Notes under the pieces: model-generated | Database searches by the model: none | Told to the model about the DNA's origin: nothing | The model's input: only the letters and a program-made list of their open reading frames with translations | In this document: positions 38,666 through 48,832 of the stretch, one piece after another | How the letters are laid out: every line of letters begins with the position of its first letter | Position numbering within the stretch: the first letter of the stretch is position 1 | Made by a program: the position numbers and the translations under genes | DNA from: Pythium myriotylum | Taxonomy: Eukaryota > Oomycota > Peronosporomycetes > Pythiales > Pythiaceae | NCBI GenBank assembly: GCA_023091665.1 | Contig: JALJCQ010000013.1 | Coordinates: 3,756,699-3,820,698 of the forward strand | Length of the DNA stretch: 64,000 bases | Direction: 5' to 3'

Positions 38666-41134
38666 TTAAACTGGCGTGAGCACCATGTCCAGTGCGTATG
38701 TTGTGCTCGCACGACGTTCACGACGCTTGCGAAGGGCCTTTCTGCCTGCGAAAGCTGCTCCGACCACCGCCGCGACAAGCACAGCGACGGTTAGAAGGGT
38801 CCAAGGTACAGCCGTGGAGGAATCGTTCTCAGAGCCGGTGGCCGCCGCACTCAACGATGTGCTGATGGCGGGGTTCGTATTTGAAGATTGAATTGCGGGA
38901 TTTTGAGCCGCCGGCGACTGGGTGGCAGGAGACTCCGTGATGGGAGTCTGCGCAGCCGGCGACTGAGTGGCAGGAGACTCCGTGATGGGAGTCTGCGCAG
39001 CCGGCGACTGCGTGACAGGAGACTGCGTGACTGGAGTCTGAGCTGCTGGAGACTGAGTGGCAGGAGACTCCGTGATGGGAGTCTGCGCAGCCGGCGACTG
39101 CGTGACTGGAGTCTGAGCGGCTGGAGACTGAGTGGCAGGAGGCTCAGTGATGGGAGTCTGCGCAGCCGGCGACTGAGTGGCAGGAGACTGAATCGGGCCA
39201 TTGTTCTGATCGTATCCAGATGGCTGCGTGGTCGTAGGGACCGGGGTCGTAGGACAAGGAGTCGTTGGCGCCGGTGTCGTTGGCGCCGGCGTAGTTGGAC
39301 ACGGGGTTGTCGGCGCCGGCGTCGTTGGCTCAGGCGTCGTTGGCGTTGGCGTCGTTGGACAAGGAGTCGTTGGTGCCGGTGTTGTCGGCTCAGGCGTAGT
39401 CGGGCACGGGGTTGTCGGCGCCGGCGTCGTTGGCTCAGGCGTCGTTGGCGTTGGCGTCGTTGGACAAGGAGTCGTTGGTGCCGGTGTTGTCGGCTCAGGC
39501 GTCGTTGGCTCAGGCGTCGTTGGCTCAGGCGTCGTTGGCGTTGGCGTCGTTGGACAAGGAGTCGTTGGTGCCGGTGTTGTCGGCTCAGGCGTAGTCGGGC
39601 ACGGGGTTGTCGGCGCCGGCGTCGTTGGCTCAGGCGTCGTTGGCGTTGGCGTCGTTGGACAAGGAGTCGTTGGTGCCGGTGTTGTCGGCTCAGGCGTCGT
39701 TGGCTCAGGCGTCGTTGGCTCAGGCGTAGTCGGGCACGGGGTTGTCGGCGCCGGCGTCGTTGGCTCAGGCGTCGTTGGCGTTGGCGTCGTTGGACAAGGA
39801 GTCGTTGGTGCCGGTGTTGTCGGCTCAGGCGTCGTTGGCTCAGGCGTCGTTGGCTCAGGCGTCGTTGGCGTTGGCGTCGTTGGACAAGGAGTCGTTGGTG
39901 CCGGTGTTGTCGGCTCAGGCGTAGTCGGGCACGGGGTTGTCGGCGCCGGCGTCGTTGGCTCAGGCGTCGTTGGTGCCGGTGTTGTCGGTGCCGGTGTCGT
40001 CGGTGCCGGTGTCGTCGGTGCCGGTGTTGTTGGCGTTGGCGTCGTCGGTGACGGTGTCGTCGGTGCCGGTGTTGTTGGCGTTGGCGTCGTCGGTGCCGGT
40101 GTCGTCGGTGCCGGTGTTGTTGGCGTTGGCGTCGTTGGGGTCGGTGTTGTTGGAGCTGGTGTCGTCGGTGCTGGAGTCGTGGGTGCCGGGCTCGTTGGTG
40201 CTGACGTTGTTGGCGTCGGCGTCGTGGGTGCTGGGGTCGTCGGGGTTGGCGTGGTAGGTGCCGCAGTTGTTGGCGTTGGCGTGGTAGGTGCCGGCGTCGT
40301 GGGTGCCACGGTTGTTGGGGTCGGCGTGATGGGTCCCGGAGTCGTTGGACTTGGGCTCGTTGGGCCTGGTGTGATCGGCGCTGCAGTTGTCGACGGTGGC
40401 CTTGTCGGCGGCGGAGTCACCGGTCCCGCGGTGGTCGCTACGGGCGAAGTCGTCTTGGGCGTTGGCGTTGTTGGCGCCGGGGTCGGCGGGACCGTCGGAG
40501 CCGCCGTGACGGGGGCCTGCGTTGGCGTTGGCGTCGTCGTGGGCGCCTTCGTGGGCGCCAGCGTCGTCGGCGCCGGGGTCGGCCTCTGGTCGCACGCGTA
40601 CAAGCTCGCGACGGGCGCTTCCTGGACGAACCACGTCGTCGTCGTCTGCGTCTGGAGCTCCGGGGCGAGCGCAGAGCCGGGCGCCTCTGGGTCTTCATCG
40701 AAGACCGTGCTGGCGATCACATCGTCGCCGTCAAAGTCCCAGTGGGGGCACTTGGAGTCGAAGGTCGTCGTCTCCAACTTTGTTGGCGCCGGCGTGGGCT
40801 TGAGCGTCGAGGGCGCTGGTGTTGGCGTGGGTTTGTTGGCGCAGCCCACGGACGGGAAGACGCAGCCCCACGTCTGGCCGTTCACGATCTCGCACACCGC
40901 GTCCTCTTTCGCCACGCACGCCTGGCCGTTGAACGACGCCAAGTACGGATGGCACGACTCGAGCGCCGCGTCGCCCTTGAGCGGACAGGCCTTGCCGGCG
41001 GGCGAAGCGCCAGCACCAGAGCAAATGGCGCCGCGCGAGGCCGGGACGTCGTAGGTGGCGTCGCGACAGACGCTCACGGGCGTGGCCGAGGCGCGCGCGA
41101 GCAGCAGCAGCAGAGAGAGGAGGGGCAAGCGCAT
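38666..41134 (-). CDS. Membrane-anchored mucin-like protein with shared Cys-rich N-terminal module
   Basis: A single exon of 822 codons. The signal peptide (MRLPLLSLLLLLARASA) and the eight-Cys module are almost identical to those of the two TSR-like genes, followed by the WDFDGDDV module. Residues about 215-650 are a Thr/Pro stalk of PTTPx units, expected to be heavily O-glycosylated and rod-like. About a dozen cysteines occur in it, always as PAPTTPCPTTP. A second stalk of SPAAQTP/ITESPATQ units follows. A single TM helix (WTLLTVAVLVAAVVGAAFAG) precedes a very basic cytoplasmic tail (RKALRKRRERR) of about 30 residues. The type I topology with a long glycosylated stalk resembles cell-wall sensors or mucins; this is inference. 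It is transcribed in the same direction as the two adhesin genes. The repeat DNA gives long but spurious antisense frames. Confidence 0.82.
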   Translation of the reverse strand: MRLPLLSLLLLLARASATPVSVCRDATYDVPASRGAICSGAGASPAGKACPLKGDAALESCHPYLASFNGQACVAKEDAVCEIVNGQTWGCVFPSVGCANKPTPTPAPSTLKPTPAPTKLETTTFDSKCPHWDFDGDDVIASTVFDEDPEAPGSALAPELQTQTTTTWFVQEAPVASLYACDQRPTPAPTTLAPTKAPTTTPTPTQAPVTAAPTVPPTPAPTTPTPKTTSPVATTAGPVTPPPTRPPSTTAAPITPGPTSPSPTTPGPITPTPTTVAPTTPAPTTPTPTTAAPTTPTPTTPAPTTPTPTTSAPTSPAPTTPAPTTPAPTTPTPTTPTPTTPAPTTPAPTTPTPTTPAPTTPSPTTPTPTTPAPTTPAPTTPAPTTPAPTTPEPTTPAPTTPCPTTPEPTTPAPTTPCPTTPTPTTPEPTTPEPTTPEPTTPAPTTPCPTTPTPTTPEPTTPAPTTPCPTTPEPTTPEPTTPEPTTPAPTTPCPTTPTPTTPEPTTPAPTTPCPTTPEPTTPAPTTPCPTTPTPTTPEPTTPEPTTPEPTTPAPTTPCPTTPTPTTPEPTTPAPTTPCPTTPEPTTPAPTTPCPTTPTPTTPEPTTPAPTTPCPTTPAPTTPAPTTPCPTTPVPTTTQPSGYDQNNGPIQSPATQSPAAQTPITEPPATQSPAAQTPVTQSPAAQTPITESPATQSPAAQTPVTQSPVTQSPAAQTPITESPATQSPAAQTPITESPATQSPAAQNPAIQSSNTNPAISTSLSAAATGSENDSSTAVPWTLLTVAVLVAAVVGAAFAGRKALRKRRERRASTTYALDMVLTPV
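39236..40490. repeat. Minisatellite coding the Thr/Pro stalk
   Basis: A 15-bp unit (one PTTPx pentapeptide) is repeated about 80 times within the mucin-like gene. The proximal part shows higher-order blocks: a stretch of about 60 bp recurs near 39313, 39418, 39613, 39748 and 39943, at spacings that are multiples of 15. Length polymorphism between strains is expected. Confidence 0.9.
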
Positions 41135-41619
41135 GGTGTCGGCTTGAGGAATGCGGCGTTGGGCGTCGGGGGCGCGCCAACGTTGGTGCCAACGGATCCC
41201 TCTCAAGAGACGGCCATGGCTGACTGCGGACAACGAAACGACAGAACGTGACTAAATGGGTAGATCCACTTTCGACGGTTTGATCTTGGGAGGAGGAACG
41301 AAAGTGTCAATCAGTGGAATGGAATTAGTCACGTTCTGGCGAGAGATGGCCCAACCGCCTTCCTGCGCTCCGGATCGAGCCAGCCGACTCAGCTGCCGCT
41401 CCACTTCAGGAATGAAAAACCTCGTTTTTGTCCGCCCTTTTTGAGGTTTTAACCCACGCCACCAAGAAATAACTTTCGCCGAATGCGACTCACGACGATG
41501 TGAGCCACACATACGAAATTTTTCTCTTCTGCCATGTCTCATACGGTCCATATGGACCTCCATTTCGATCCGGATCTTTGGTCCAATTGGACCTTCGCGA
41601 AGAGCTCCATTGGACTCGA
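41135..41619. other. Intergenic, no gene seen
   Basis: These 485 bp lie between the mucin-like gene's start and the last copy of the membrane-protein array. Nothing was recognised. Confidence 0.5.
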
Positions 41620-43235
41620 CTATTGCACGCCGCCACCAGCGACGCGGTAGAGCACGCGGAACGAGAGCACTTTGAGCGCGTCGCGCGGCCGCCGCAGCTC
41701 GCGCCAGGCGCCGCGGCCCATCCAGAGCCAGAGCGTCGCCAGGCGGCTCGGCAGCAGCCGCAGCGTCTCCTCGCGGACCTCGCGCCCGCCCACGCGCACG
41801 CGCAGCAGCTCGCGGCTGCGCACGTCGGCGCGCGCCACGTACACCGCGTGCGCCAGCAGCAGCGGGAACGCGACCAGCGCCGCGTGCACGAGCAGCACGA
41901 GCGCGCGGGACAAGCGCAGGCGCGCGCGCGTCGCCGGCGGCAGCGCGTCCAGGAACAGCGCCCAGTGGCACCAGAGCCACGCCGCGGCCACGACGCCCGC
42001 GCGGTGGTCCCAGCCGAAGGCGTCGCTCGCGATCGCCGCGACGATCGACGCTTGCGCCGACACGAACCACGCGTCGAGCTCGGTCAAGAGACGGCGAGCC
42101 AGCGACCGCTGGTAGTGGAGCGCGTGGACCAGCACGAAGAGACTCGTCGCGACCACGGCCACGACGGCGGCCGGGTGCGCGAAACCGTGGTCGTCCAGGA
42201 CCGAGAGCCGGAAGAGCAGCACGAGCAGCGCCACGCAGCCCACGAGCCCCGTTAGGTTGAGCACGGTGAGTGCGAGTCGAGTGTAGGAAGAGCGGAGATA
42301 GTGGGCAGCGAGAACAGTGTCGGAGGCGTCGATCACGCGGCTCTCGGGTGAGCCGACAAACTCGAGCGGCGTCGTGGACGAGCCCGCCGAGCAGTTTCGC
42401 GGCTTCGGATGCTGTGTTTGTGTGCTCTCAACAAACTCACACACCGGGCGGAACATCCCACAGAGCAGGATGCCGTCTGGTCGGTTTGAGAAGACAACGT
42501 GGCGGTTCCGGAAGATGCGTGTGGCCATGAAGAACGCGATCGTCGATGCTCCATGGTTCAGCAAGTCGAGCGTTCCAACACTCATGCCAAAGAACGTGAA
42601 GGATCGGTACGTCTGGTCCACGGCGATGTGCATGTTTGAGACCACGAGTCCGTACATTAACGCTGGCGAGCCCAAGACAAACATGCGCAGCACGACTGCG
42701 CGCATATGAATGTTGGCGTCGAGAAATAGCGGAACAAGACAGGCGGCGCCTCCTGCCGCCATGGCCACAGAGCGCGTGTCGTTCTCTAGCAAGCACCACG
42801 CAACGTTCGCACAATTACCGACAACGAAAAGGAACCAGAACTCGAACGTGGCGAGAACGATTCGCAGCATATCCCAGCCGACCAACGCGCCATGAAGGAA
42901 CAGCGGCGGTAGGAACAGCATCGTACTGATGGTGATGATAACGTCTCGCCACATCAAATCACTGACGATGAAGAGCATGCCGCAAATGAACACACACCCG
43001 TGATGGCGCATACCTGCCAAAGCCAGTTGAACTGAGATGAGAAGCGGACAAGACGAGTATCATCTGCGAAGAGCACGCTTGTGACTGTGCGGGAAACGTC
43101 AATTCTTGGAAGTTCTGCCACTGGCTGTATGACATAAATCGTTGAACCTTTGTCGGTCTGGTGTGACTTAGTCTCCGCCGGGTTTGCGTCGACAGATGAG
43201 CCGATACACGGTGCTACTCCAACGCGATTCATCAT
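41620..43235 (-). pseudogene. Polytopic membrane protein, tandem copy 1, frameshifted
   Basis: The leftmost of four paralogs. The N-terminal part (from ATG 43235, with IYVIQPVAELPRIDVSRTV) is in one frame until about 43022. The body from about 43020 is in another frame and continues to the stop at 41620-41622. No GT..AG intron that I tested joins them in frame without losing a conserved TM segment, so a small indel near CAGGTATGCGCC is the simplest reading. The body is otherwise intact: FEFWFLFVVGN, HWALFLDALPPATR and the C-terminal WMGRGAWRELRRPRDALK block. About nine hydrophobic segments are visible. The C-terminal third is unusually GC- and Arg-rich compared with the other copies. It is either a pseudogene or an assembly error; function unknown. 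Confidence 0.6.
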
Positions 43236-43336
43236 AGCCTTCAAAGGTACCAAGTTGCGGGCTTTCTCGATCGACTATTGAGGACAAGAGCCATCGTCTT
43301 TCAAGCGCAAGAGGTTATTTCAAGTCTCAGATCTAT

Positions 43337-45013
43337 CTATACGTGGACGCGGTAGAACACTCGGTGCTTGATCATCTTGAAAGCATCCGACGGACGCATG
43401 AGCTCGCGCCAAAAGAAGCGCGCCATCCACATCCACAACGTGAATAACTTGCTCGCGAGAAAGCCCATGACTTCGGCTCGCATGTCCACTTCGCCGAAAT
43501 GGACCTCGAGGATCACGCGGTTCTTGAGAAATGGGCGAGCATTCGAGAAGTATATCCAGTATCCGAGCAGCAGTGGGTAGATCATCATCGCAAAATTCAC
43601 CAGCAGTGTTAGACGTCTGGAGTAACCGAGACTTCGCCCTGTCACGGGCGGTAAAGCGTCTAGGAAGATTATCCAGTGGGACCAAATCCACACTGTGAAT
43701 GCCAGCAGCGACCGTCGAGCGTCCCAGTCAAGTATGTCGCATGTTCCAACCATGACCATCGTGATCTGAACAGAGACAAACCACGCGTCGACCTCGACCA
43801 AGACTCGTTTGAGTAGTGTGCGTTGGTAGTTTACGGCGTGAACTGTCGTGAACACCACTGTAGAAGCGACCCCCAGCACTGACAAAAGTAGCAAATGATC
43901 ATCCGTCGTTGAGCTGATGGGCGAAAAAGCCGTCGCGCGCCAGACGAATGCTATTACTGACGTGAAGATCCCGACAATGCCAATGGTGTTGAGAACGCCT
44001 GGACAAATCCGTCGCTGAATCCACTTCGCCAGGGCCGGGATGAGCACGTGGTTCACATTGATGCCTTGGCCTGATCGGTGGTGGATGAGCTCCATTTGTT
44101 GCTCTTTCTTAAAGCGAAACGGCCCTGCGTTTGCAAATTGTTGGAGTTCTGTGGACGTGGACATGGTGAACCGCCGCCGCGAGTGGGGTACGAGGTGACA
44201 CACAGGGAAGTACAAGTCGCACTTGACACGGTGAATCGGCCCTCTCGAGAGCACAAGGTGCTGAGAGCGGATCACGCGGATCGCCGTGAAGTAGGAAATG
44301 ATGAGATTTCCGTTGACGAGCAAGTCGACGGCATCGATGCGCAGGCCAAACACGTGAAACGAAACGTAGTTGAGGTCTGGTGGGAAATGGAGTGCGGTGG
44401 CTGTGAGTCCGAAGAGAAGACCAGGGGATGCAATGACGAGGAGTCGCGTGGCGAAGCGCCGAGTGTAGATATTCGCATCTGCACAAAGAGAGAGCACGAA
44501 CGTAGCCCCGGTGACAACCATCGCAACCATGCGCTCATCACGGAACAAGATATTGAACCAGATATTGTTGGTCGTGTTGATGAAGTAGAGAAACCAAAAC
44601 TCGAATGTGCCGAATATGAGGCAAAGCATGTCCCACGACAGCGTCGCAAAGCCGTGGATCAAAACCAGTGCACCAGTGACCCCATTGATGTAACTGAGCG
44701 TGTTGCGCGCAGTGATGTCCGCGACGAAGAAGAGCAGCAAGCAAGAGAGCAGAAACACTGACGCGACGACATGCATCGCCGGATCCATTCGCTGCGTGAA
44801 TGCGACAATCCGCTGGTTGAAGGCTTCGTCATCGACGCGTCCACAGAGCTTGCCCGCCAAAGTCCGCGTGACGTCGATTGTTTCAAGGGGCCCGATCGAG
44901 TCGTCCTCAAAAATTGTGCTCTCTGTGTCTCCGATGGCTTGGGTTGTAGTTTGGGGAGAGTTGCGGTTGCGCGGAGCGGTGGGTGGTGTTGGGTGAACCG
45001 ATGAGAGCGCCAT
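43337..45013 (-). CDS. Polytopic membrane protein, tandem copy 2
   Basis: 558 codons from the ATG at 45013; an in-frame ATG at 45139 would add 42 residues. The shorter start places the conserved DVTRTLAG block at the same distance from the N-terminus (about 50 residues) as in copy 3. There are about nine TM segments. Family blocks are GTFEFWFLYFINTTNN, a FPVCHLVP motif in a cytoplasmic-looking loop, EVDAWFVSVQ, HWIIFLDALPPVTG, and the C-terminal WMARFFWRELMRPSDAFK. I recognise no named family or catalytic motif. It could be a transporter, a channel or a receptor-like protein. Same strand and tight spacing indicate origin by tandem duplication. Confidence 0.72.
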   Translation of the reverse strand: MALSSVHPTPPTAPRNRNSPQTTTQAIGDTESTIFEDDSIGPLETIDVTRTLAGKLCGRVDDEAFNQRIVAFTQRMDPAMHVVASVFLLSCLLLFFVADITARNTLSYINGVTGALVLIHGFATLSWDMLCLIFGTFEFWFLYFINTTNNIWFNILFRDERMVAMVVTGATFVLSLCADANIYTRRFATRLLVIASPGLLFGLTATALHFPPDLNYVSFHVFGLRIDAVDLLVNGNLIISYFTAIRVIRSQHLVLSRGPIHRVKCDLYFPVCHLVPHSRRRFTMSTSTELQQFANAGPFRFKKEQQMELIHHRSGQGINVNHVLIPALAKWIQRRICPGVLNTIGIVGIFTSVIAFVWRATAFSPISSTTDDHLLLLSVLGVASTVVFTTVHAVNYQRTLLKRVLVEVDAWFVSVQITMVMVGTCDILDWDARRSLLAFTVWIWSHWIIFLDALPPVTGRSLGYSRRLTLLVNFAMMIYPLLLGYWIYFSNARPFLKNRVILEVHFGEVDMRAEVMGFLASKLFTLWMWMARFFWRELMRPSDAFKMIKHRVFYRVHV

Positions 45014-45222
45014 GCGTATCAACAATCGAGATAAGGTCGACGTGCGAGAATGGGTGGACTTCGGAGATGCAGGAGGAGTGACATGATGGCTAAAAATGGT
45101 CTCTCTTGGAAGGTCCTTCCTTTCATTGCGGTTCCACATCAGCTGCCGATCGGAGCAGCAGTGGGACAGCGTTGTGGAACACTTTACAAACGAGAGCCTG
45201 GCACCTACTGGAGAATACTGTT

Positions 45223-46905
45223 CTAGTGATCAAGAGGCAAATGAACTCGGAACTTGATGAGTTTGAAAGAATCAACAGGTCGCAATACTTCTCGCCAGAA
45301 GAATCGCCCCATCCAAACCCACAACGTGAATATCCGCGTGGCCAAAAAGCTCTGCATCTCGAGCTGAATCTCAGCTTTCTCGACTGTGGCGTGGAAAACG
45401 ACTCGGTTTCGCAAACCATCTCGTGCCTTCGAGAAAAAGAAAATGTACGAGATCCATACCGGATACAACAAGAGTACGATAGTCACTGCGACGATGAACC
45501 CACGAGGAAGGCTAAGGCGGTGACGTGTCACTGGCGGTATTGCGTCGAGGAAGATCATCCAGTGGCACCACAGCAACGCTGTCAGCGCGAGAATGCATCT
45601 TTTGTCCCACGAAAACGCGTCGCACACTCCGAGCGTAACACCAATGGCTTGGAACGAGACAAACCATGCGTCAATCTCGATACAAATTCGTCGGGCGAGA
45701 TCTCTCTGATAGTATGCGGCATGGATGCTGCAGAATATCGCAGAGGAGACCAGTGCAGCCATATGCAACGGTAAATACTGTTCTGGTGGAGATGTCCACG
45801 TCTGGTACCCGCAAAGGAGTACCATCCCAGCGCAACCACCAAATCCCGCGATATTCAGCAATATCTTTGACACTCGGATAGCACAAGTGGATCTCAGTAA
45901 GAGGAGGTCACATCCTCGCAACCTCGCGATTGTGTCGCGAGCGTCGATTATCCGGAGCTGATCGTGCTCAATTAGCTCGAGTTGAGGGCTCTTGATAGCT
46001 ATCGCGATGGGGTTATGAGCTTTCGTAATTGCACTTCGTTGGCGGCGACTCCACTCCTCATATAGCATGAGGCGACAGACAGGGAAGTAGTTATCGCATT
46101 GGAACGTGATGGTCTTTGCTGACGACGAAAGTGCAAAGATCTGACGTCGGTACCTGAAAACTCGCGTAGTCATGAAGAACGTAATGATGAACCCGCCGTT
46201 AACGAGTAGGTCCACTGCTTGAAGTTCGACTTCCCACAGCCTGATGGAAGAGTAGTTCGCATCCGGCGTGAAATGGAAGTTGATAGTCATGATGATGAAG
46301 AGAAGACATGGTGCTCCGGCGACAAAAAGACGAAGCACGACTGTATGAAGATAGAGGTTTGCGTCGAGAAACATCGGAAGCAAACAAGCTGCTCCGCCGA
46401 ATACGCTTGACAAGACCCGAATGTCTTGAAACAAGCAATCCAGCACGACATTGTTGGCTAGGTTGACGACGACGAGGAACCAAAACTCAAACGTTCCCAC
46501 AAGCAGCAAAAGCAGGTCCCAGCAAAGCGAAGCGCCATGAACGATGAGAATGGGCATTACCAATGCAACGTTCAGCGCTGAAGCAAGAGATCTTAGGGAG
46601 ACGTCGCCTATCACGAAAGGCAACACTGTCGCGAAGACGTAAACGAAGCCAAGCATATGCCACAGAGCTTGATACTTAGTGGCAACGCGGATAATCCAGT
46701 AGTCGGCGTGGTGGGATAGCTTCCGTCCAGCTAGAAAGCCAGCGACAGTGCGGGTAACATTCACGACTGGGAGCTTGTGCACGGGCTGGATAATGTAGAT
46801 CGACGAGATGTGCGGGAGAGCTCCGGCTAGCCGTGTTGCAAGCGCCTCTTTGACTTCAAGCGTGCCGAGCGTAGTGCTCGCCAACTCGACCCCAACACGA
46901 ACCAT
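45223..46905 (-). CDS. Polytopic membrane protein, tandem copy 3
   Basis: 560 codons, intact. The N-terminus MVRVGVELAS is shared in type with copy 4 (MVRVGPDDDG). The YIIQPVHKLPVVNVTRTV block is followed by about nine hydrophobic segments. Blocks GTFEFWFLVVVNLANN, FPVCRLML, EIDAWFVSFQ, HWMIFLDAIPPVTR and WMGRFFWREVLRPVDSFK are all present. The open frame continues ten codons upstream, but from a TTG, so the ATG at 46905 is used. It is only 70 bp from copy 4. I use this copy as the reference for judging breaks in copies 1 and 4. No function can be assigned. Confidence 0.75.
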   Translation of the reverse strand: MVRVGVELASTTLGTLEVKEALATRLAGALPHISSIYIIQPVHKLPVVNVTRTVAGFLAGRKLSHHADYWIIRVATKYQALWHMLGFVYVFATVLPFVIGDVSLRSLASALNVALVMPILIVHGASLCWDLLLLLVGTFEFWFLVVVNLANNVVLDCLFQDIRVLSSVFGGAACLLPMFLDANLYLHTVVLRLFVAGAPCLLFIIMTINFHFTPDANYSSIRLWEVELQAVDLLVNGGFIITFFMTTRVFRYRRQIFALSSSAKTITFQCDNYFPVCRLMLYEEWSRRQRSAITKAHNPIAIAIKSPQLELIEHDQLRIIDARDTIARLRGCDLLLLRSTCAIRVSKILLNIAGFGGCAGMVLLCGYQTWTSPPEQYLPLHMAALVSSAIFCSIHAAYYQRDLARRICIEIDAWFVSFQAIGVTLGVCDAFSWDKRCILALTALLWCHWMIFLDAIPPVTRHRLSLPRGFIVAVTIVLLLYPVWISYIFFFSKARDGLRNRVVFHATVEKAEIQLEMQSFLATRIFTLWVWMGRFFWREVLRPVDSFKLIKFRVHLPLDH

Positions 46906-46975
46906 TCCTCTTAGCGAAATAGACGAGCTGCTCAACCGGGTGAAATGGGTCTAAATTTAAGGGGGCATAGTTGGG

Positions 46976-48630
46976 TCATCCGACTGGGATCAAGTACTGC
47001 GCGCGGTGTTTGATGAGCTTGAAGGCATCGCGTGGTCGGAATAGTTCCCGCCAAAGAAACCGACCCATCCACACGAACGACGTGAAGATCTTGCTGGTGA
47101 CAAAGCTGAACATTTCGAGCCGTAAATGCACGGATCCTACCGACACATCGACAAGTACTCGATTTCGAAGCTGCGTGGCTGTTTGGTCTTGGAAGTAAAG
47201 CACTCGGATGAGCGATGCGTGAAAGAGCATGATAGCCACGTTCACGAGCAGGCCAAACCGCCGCTGAAAGCCTAGACGACGGCGTGCGGTGGGAGGCACG
47301 GCGTCGAGCAGCACGATCCATACGCTCCAGAGCCACACGGCCCCAGCGGGACGCACCGGTGGCTCCAGTGGTTGATGTCACCGACACAGACAGCGACAAG
47401 AGTGAAGTGTGTAGCCGAGAACCAGGCGTCAACTTCGTGAGCGACCATGAGGAGCAAGTCCCGTTGGAACGCAGTGGCGTAGGATACCGTCGCGAGCAGC
47501 GTGCAGGTGATACCAACGATCTCCAACACAACCTCAATTGCTGTTGGGAATGGACAACTGGCAGCGATGCTCGACACAATATGGGCGGTTGTCGAACACG
47601 CGAGTCCAGCGAACGACACGAGGTTGAGAGCCCACGGCTTCTCGACCCAGTCATTTTTCAGCATAATGTCGTTGGCATCGATAGCGTCCGCGACTGCCGA
47701 CGGCACCATGTGGAGGATTTGGTTGTACTCGATGGTTGTACCCTGTAGCATTGTCTTCCGTCTTGCAAAAGCCACACCGTCGAGCTCGGATTTGGCACGC
47801 AGCTGCTGAACTTTTCGTCCTGAAGAAGCAACGAGGTGGCAAACGGGGAAGAACATTTGGCATTGGACAACATGCCGCTCTTGCCGGTGTTTGGCCAAGA
47901 GCAAGTGGCGATTACGATGGGTCTTGAGGATTGTGAAGAACGCGATGATGAAGTTGCCGTTGATGAGAAGGTCGATGTCTGTGATCGACGCACCGAGGAT
48001 CGAGAACGTCGTCAGGTGGAGTCTGTGTGTGATCTGGAGAACACACGCGAGCGTGGTGACGACGACGGCGGGCGAGCCGAAGACCAGGAACCGCAACTCG
48101 ACGAGCCGGGTTCGCAAGTTGGCGTCCGTGAAGAGTGTGAGCTGATAGAAGAGCGAGGCTGCGATGATGCCGACGAAGCGAAGGTCACGGAAGAGGCTGA
48201 AAAAGATGAGCGTGTTGATTACGTTCACGACAGTGAAGAACCAGAACTCGAACGTGCCTGCCACGACCTTGATCATGTCCGTCGATAGCGTCGCGAATGC
48301 CACGAGCAATAGCGGCATGGCCGAGCAGAAAGCCCCGGCCGAAGCGGCGACTTGGATCGCGTGGCTCTGCACAAAGAACACGACGAGCATGCAGGGACAG
48401 CTCATTATCATCACGAGCTGCAGAGCCGTGAGCCATCGCTCCGTGAATGCGACGAGTTGAGAGTTGAACGCTCGCCTCTCGGCTCGTGACACCCAGCAAC
48501 AGGAGGCGATCGTGGCCGAGAAATCCACGCGCGGGAGGTCTTCAATCGGCTGGATCCAGAAGAGGCACTTGCCTGTGAGATCGTCGAACGAGGAGACAGC
48601 ACCATCGTCGTCGGGGCCGACGCGAACCAT
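46976..48630 (-). pseudogene. Polytopic membrane protein, tandem copy 4, 1-nt frameshift
   Basis: The frame from ATG 48630 (MVRVGPDDD) is intact through GTFEFWFFTVVNVINT, FPVCHLVA and EVDAWFSATHF up to GDINHWSHR at about 47367. From about 47356 the family sequence continues in another frame (AVWLWSVWIVLLDAVPPTARRR to WMGRFLWRELFRPRDAFK), with a stop at 46976-46978. Aligned to copy 3, the junction has exactly the right residue spacing if a single nucleotide is missing, so this is a 1-nt deletion rather than an intron. It is either a recent pseudogene or a sequencing error; the rest of the gene shows no decay. It is the most upstream copy of the array. Confidence 0.65.
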
Positions 48631-48832
48631 CGATGGACGATCTCGCCGCCCTTCTATGAGTGAGCAGGACGCAGCTATTTTCTCCTCGTGGGGGCAAGCA
48701 GGCCATTTTGGTCGTGTATTGGTTTACTGCTACTGCTTACTACTGCTATCTGGTAATACAAGTTACAATCCCTACAGCTCGTTGGTGGTCTCTCTTTCTC
48801 GTTGCAAATAGACGGCTGCGTGTGTCTTCTTC

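Noticed and set aside
39228..41054. 608-codon and 387-codon open frames on the plus strand across the mucin-like gene
   Set aside because: They are antisense products of the 15-bp repeat, which has no stop in several frames. They lack signal peptide or domain structure; the minus strand has signal peptide, Cys module and TM helix.
42950..43110. An intron explaining the frame change in copy 1 of the membrane-protein array
   Set aside because: GTATGC is a good donor sequence, but the downstream AGs tested (52 and 88 nt) give the wrong frame and would remove a conserved TM segment. Upstream donors with the CAG at 43015 also give the wrong phase.
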